From positions 1-8,556 of the forward strand of contig CAJWER010000119.1 of the NCBI GenBank assembly GCA_913030785.1: a stretch of DNA of 8,556 bases, given 5' to 3'. This DNA comes from an uncultured Chloroflexota bacterium (GTDB lineage Bacteria; Chloroflexota; Dehalococcoidia; Lucifugimonadales; CAJWER01). The translations under genes and the position numbers were made by a program. Below, piece by piece: positions 6,228 to 8,556 of the stretch. Position 1 is the stretch's first letter; the number at the start of each line of letters is the position of its first letter. The notes beneath the pieces were generated by a model. It had not been told where the DNA came from and made no database searches. It saw nothing but the letters and a program-made list of their open reading frames with translations.

Positions 6228-6239
6228 CGTAGAATCGGC
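6228..6239 (+). promoter_or_regulatory. Possible -10 element of the cysteine hydrolase gene
   Basis: CGTAGAATCGGC contains TAGAAT (6230-6235), five of six matches to TATAAT, 48 bases ahead of the ATG at 6278. No good -35 is seen. Nearly the same 12 bases (CGTAGAATCAGC) lie at 7667-7678 ahead of the RidA gene, which supports a shared promoter or operator element. Confidence 0.35.
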
Positions 6240-6277
6240 ATTCATAGTCAACATCTATAGTAAGGAGCCAATATCCG

Positions 6278-6973
6278 ATGAGCTGGAACGCGCGTCAACA
6301 CGATCCTGAGTGGCCCTTCGATTTGTACGCGACGAACTTCGACCTTGCGCTTGACTCCACTGCTCTCATGGTCATCGACATTCAGGCGGGCAGTATCGTG
6401 AAGGACCCGGAATCAGAGTTTGGAAGGACTCATCCGGCTATAGTGGACTATTGGAATCAACGTCTACACGACCAGGTTTTGCCTAATACGCGGCGTCTGA
6501 TCGAGTCCTTCAGGCGGCGAGGACTGCGCGTGGTCTACACGCGAAACGGAGCGCTTACGCCGTCCGGTGTAGAGATGACCAGTCGGCTGCGAGAGCGGGA
6601 GGCTCCCGATCCAAATCGCCAGTATCGCGGAGGACCGGCATTCGAGATCGCTGCGGATGTCTCTCCCACCGAGCACGATCTGGTCATCGACAAGCCCATT
6701 TCGTCCGCATTCACGGCGAGCCCGATGGATCACGCTCTACGGAACATGGGGATCACCGACCTGGTGATCACTGGGATACTCACGGACATGTGCGTGCTGG
6801 GCACGGCTCGTGTGGCCGCGGAGCTCGGCTACAATGCTCTGGTTTGCGAGGATGCCTGCGCCACTCTTACCCAACGGGCCCACGACGAAGCGTTACTGAT
6901 GCATGCCAGGGTCTTTGGCAGGGTTTCTGATACCGAAGACGTACTCGATGAAATGGATATGGAATCAGCATAG
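6278..6973 (+). CDS. Isochorismatase-family cysteine hydrolase
   Basis: This 231-residue cytoplasmic enzyme belongs to the isochorismatase-like (cysteine hydrolase) family, whose members hydrolyse amides or vinyl ethers: nicotinamidase, N-carbamoylsarcosine amidase, biuret hydrolase, RutB. The catalytic triad is complete: Asp34 in ALMVIDIQ (29-36), Lys139 in VIDKPISSAF (136-145), and the nucleophile Cys172 in TGILTDMCV (165-173), whose preceding loop is the usual oxyanion turn. VVYTRNG (85-91) also fits. AAGGAG at 6262-6267 lies ten bases before the ATG, a slightly long gap. The substrate cannot be assigned; FRRRGLRVVYTRNG and EMTSRLRERE resemble generic members rather than nicotinamidases with their metal-binding Asp-x-His set, which I do not see. 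RidA domains encoded downstream are a frequent partner of such hydrolases. Confidence 0.88.
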   Translation: MSWNARQHDPEWPFDLYATNFDLALDSTALMVIDIQAGSIVKDPESEFGRTHPAIVDYWNQRLHDQVLPNTRRLIESFRRRGLRVVYTRNGALTPSGVEMTSRLREREAPDPNRQYRGGPAFEIAADVSPTEHDLVIDKPISSAFTASPMDHALRNMGITDLVITGILTDMCVLGTARVAAELGYNALVCEDACATLTQRAHDEALLMHARVFGRVSDTEDVLDEMDMESA

Positions 6974-6997
6974 CCGCTAGTGTATTCGGCTAGCGGC
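6973..6997. terminator. Hairpin at the end of the cysteine hydrolase gene
   Basis: GCCGCTAG (6973-6980) and CTAGCGGC (6990-6997) form a perfect 8-base stem with a 9-base loop, beginning at the last base of the TAG stop. The minus-strand methyltransferase remnant ends at 7000, so the hairpin lies between convergent frames and could serve both. It has no long T tract on either side. Confidence 0.55.
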
Positions 6998-6999
6998 CC

Positions 7000-7501
7000 C
7001 TACTTCTGACCGTATGTAACGGCATGAACTGGCGTCATTTCGAATGCGCAGACCCCTCGGAAGCCATGTCTGTTTAGTAGATCGATGAAGGCTTGGGTGG
7101 GCATCAACTGGTCGTCGATCATCGCCTCGAAATACTGTATGCCAGACATCACTCTTGCAGGGACAGTGCGGCACTCCTCGGTCGACTCCGGGAACGGGGG
7201 GTCAGATATGATGAGAAACCACCTGGCTTTAGTGCGCGGTGGACATTCTTGGTCATCTTTTCAATCTCCCTGCACTGATGCATGGAAACATTGATCATTC
7301 CCATGTCGAACTCTGAATCCACGTCCAGATCCTCGAGTGTACTCTCGACAAGCGACACCTGTCCTGTAGTCCGGCCGCATCGATACTTTTCTGGGTCAGC
7401 CGAAGAGATAAGGCATCTCCATAGACCCCCAGCAGCGTTGTCTGGGGATAGGTCCGGGCCATCCGAATCAGATCCACAACGGACGCGGTCACCCAGTTAA
7501 T
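7000..7501 (-). pseudogene. Decayed class I SAM methyltransferase (5'-truncated, two frameshifts)
   Basis: Read on the minus strand, three overlapping frames join into one methyltransferase. From 7501: NWVTASVVDLIRMARTYPQ, then GDALSLRLTQKSIDAAGLQD. A break at 7358-7359 leads to SLVESTLEDL, FDMGMINVSMHQC and HRALKPGG. A second break at the AAA run 7216-7218 (TTT on this strand) leads to FLIISDPPFPEST, ARVMSGIQYFEAMIDDQL and a tail VHAVTYGQK with TAG at 7002-7000. Adding one G at the first break and one T at the second restores a continuous frame. The post-motif-I helix, the second strand, the KPGG turn and the C-terminal sheet are recognisable. The N-terminus and the SAM-binding glycine loop are missing: upstream of NWVTA is a stop codon. 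I infer a dead gene; its former substrate is unknown. Confidence 0.75.
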
Positions 7502-7637
7502 CTACGTCGACCCAACCCTCCTAGAGGTAGTCCAGCTCGCCGCAGGCGCGCCGGGCGTCTGAAGTGAGAACATGACACATTTGTGGGTGGGGGATCCAGA
7601 TGACGAAATCGCTAAACACCGAGTACCGAACACGTCC
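7497..7637 (-). other. Short minus-strand frame with internal amber stop
   Basis: Read on the minus strand from 7637, the frame gives RYSVFSDFVIWIPHPQ, then MCHVLTSDARRACGELDYL, a TAG at 7523-7521, and EGWVDVD with TAA at 7499-7497. The residues on both sides of the TAG look protein-like, and the frame runs up to the methyltransferase remnant. It may be the worn N-terminal part of that gene or the end of another lost gene. No family is recognised and a GTG at 7619 has no good ribosome site. Confidence 0.3.
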
Positions 7638-7644
7638 TCACTAA

Positions 7645-7678
7645 TTGCACTCACGCCCAAGGCAAGCGTAGAATCAGC
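7645..7678 (+). promoter_or_regulatory. Candidate promoter of the tandem RidA gene
   Basis: TTGCAC (7645-7650) and TAGAAT (7669-7674) are 18 bases apart. The -10 matches consensus at five of six positions, but the -35 at only three. Transcription would begin near 7681, just ahead of AGGA (7687-7690) and the ATG at 7698. The -10 lies in CGTAGAATCAGC, shared with the region before the cysteine hydrolase. Confidence 0.4.
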
Positions 7679-7697
7679 CGTCCGATAGGATCAAAAC

Positions 7698-8556
7698 ATG
7701 GCACATAAACGAATCAGGATCGGGAACACCAAGGGTGGGTATCTTGCGCCGGACCTAGACTATGGCTCCAGCCAGGCGGTGGTCGCGGGCGACCAGGTTT
7801 TTTTGGTGGGGTGTACTGGGCTGACTCTCGACGGCAAGAATTTTGTCGGAGAGGGCGACCCGGCCGCCCAATCCGAAACCGCCATGCAGAACGTTCGTAC
7901 CCTGCTTGAAGAGGCGGGCGCTCGGATGGAAGACATCTGCATGATCACCAACTACACGACTGAGCACTCCCACCGTGCGCAGGTCTACCCTGTGATTGCG
8001 CGTCATCTCGAAGGGGTCAACCCGGTCTCGACCGGACTGGTCGTCAAGTCGTTGGCCTCACCATATATCGACTTCGAGATAGACGTCTGGGCCGTGATAC
8101 CTAAGGATCGGGCCCGTGGACACGACCGCTACAGGCTCCTCAACGCCAGGGGCGGCTACCTTATGCCTGACCTGAACTTTGGTAACTCCAAGATCGTCCG
8201 TGCCAACGACCACCTGTTCCTACAAGGCCAGACCGGCATGACGCTCGACGGCAAAGACTTTATTGGCGAAGGAGATCCGGCGAAACAGGCGCAGGCCGCC
8301 ATGGAGAACGTTCGCGAGCTGCTTGCAGACGCTGGAGCAACCATTGCAGACGTCTGCAAGATCACGACGTACATCACCGATCCGTCATACCGCGAGAGCA
8401 TCTATCGGGTCCTAGCTGAGCACTTTCGGGACGTTCATCCGGTTTCAACCGGCACCATCGTAAAAGCTCTGGCTAGGCCCGAATTAGACTTCGAGATCGA
8501 CGTGTTCGCCATGGTGCCCGATGACAAGAGCAAGGGGCATGACCGTTTCCGGCTTG
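7698..8556 (+). CDS. Tandem RidA (YjgF/YER057c/UK114) repeat protein, cut by window edge
   Basis: ATG 7698 follows AGGA (7687-7690) at seven bases. The 286 visible residues are two RidA-type domains in direct repeat with a period of 139 residues: GGYLAPDL at 13-20 and GGYLMPDL at 152-159; TLDGK at 43-47 and 182-186; GEGDPA at 51-56 and 190-195; PVSTG at 109-113 and 248-252; DFEIDV at 125-130 and 264-269. An ungapped hand comparison gives about 78 identities in 135. The linker GHDRYRL (141-147) leads into the second domain, and the window ends in GHDRFRL (280-286), so a third domain probably follows. E. coli RidA uses Arg105 to bind imine acids; here that place holds Ser118 and Ala257, so canonical imine deaminase activity is unlikely. 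RidA proteins are usually about 130 residues and trimeric; a fused array could build the trimer in one chain. Confidence 0.85.
   Translation, partial: MAHKRIRIGNTKGGYLAPDLDYGSSQAVVAGDQVFLVGCTGLTLDGKNFVGEGDPAAQSETAMQNVRTLLEEAGARMEDICMITNYTTEHSHRAQVYPVIARHLEGVNPVSTGLVVKSLASPYIDFEIDVWAVIPKDRARGHDRYRLLNARGGYLMPDLNFGNSKIVRANDHLFLQGQTGMTLDGKDFIGEGDPAKQAQAAMENVRELLADAGATIADVCKITTYITDPSYRESIYRVLAEHFRDVHPVSTGTIVKALARPELDFEIDVFAMVPDDKSKGHDRFRL

Noticed and set aside
1..8556. A defence system, CRISPR array, prophage or transposon
   Set aside because: No regular repeat-spacer structure, integrase, transposase, terminal inverted repeats, nuclease or toxin motif is visible; the genes are ordinary metabolic and envelope families.

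Overview
The window is about 8.6 kb of moderately GC-rich bacterial DNA. Coding is dense and mixed in strand, gaps are mostly 50-350 bases, and Shine-Dalgarno sites and extended -10 promoters are clear. I found no rRNA, tRNA, CRISPR array, integrase or transposase. The mix of genes (lipoprotein cupredoxins and multicopper oxidases, isochorismatase-like hydrolases, repeated RidA domains, an acetyl-CoA-synthetase-like ligase) recalls environmental Chloroflexota such as the SAR202 group. That is a judgement from gene style only and could be wrong.

Layout. Positions 1-374 (-) hold the start of a multicopper-oxidase-type lipoprotein that runs off the left edge. A 363-base divergent spacer (375-737) follows, with a strong extended -10 promoter, a direct repeat spaced one helical turn, and a short leader ORF. 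Positions 738-1400 (+) encode a spermidine-synthase-like methyltransferase. Converging on it are a 57-residue single-membrane-span protein (1444-1617, -), which resembles the cut-off start of a sensor protein, and a DMT/EamA transporter (1785-2693, -). From 2915 to 6135 there are three same-strand genes: a ricin-B-like lipoprotein, an acetyl/propionyl-CoA-synthetase-like enzyme, and a cupredoxin-like lipoprotein. An isochorismatase-family cysteine hydrolase follows (6278-6973, +), ending in a hairpin. Then comes a decayed methyltransferase on the minus strand (7000-7501). The right edge is an open-ended protein of tandem RidA domains (7698 onward, +).

The most striking feature is broken reading frames. 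The ricin-like lipoprotein, the cupredoxin-like lipoprotein and the minus-strand methyltransferase each continue recognisably in a neighbouring frame. All four breaks can be repaired by adding one base to a short homopolymer: G in three cases, T in one. This may be real gene decay, a systematic loss of bases in the assembly, or (less likely) slippage. The larger enzymes, the transporter and the RidA gene are intact.

How the genes may work together: the isochorismatase-like hydrolase and RidA-like proteins recur together in catabolism of N-containing compounds (for example RutB and RutC in uracil breakdown), and here they share an upstream element, CGTAGAATCRGC. The ligase could activate a short-chain acid. 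No complete pathway is visible and I see no convincing new defence or mobile system. The best candidates for something undescribed are the RidA protein with probably three or more repeats and the frame-broken secreted lipoproteins.
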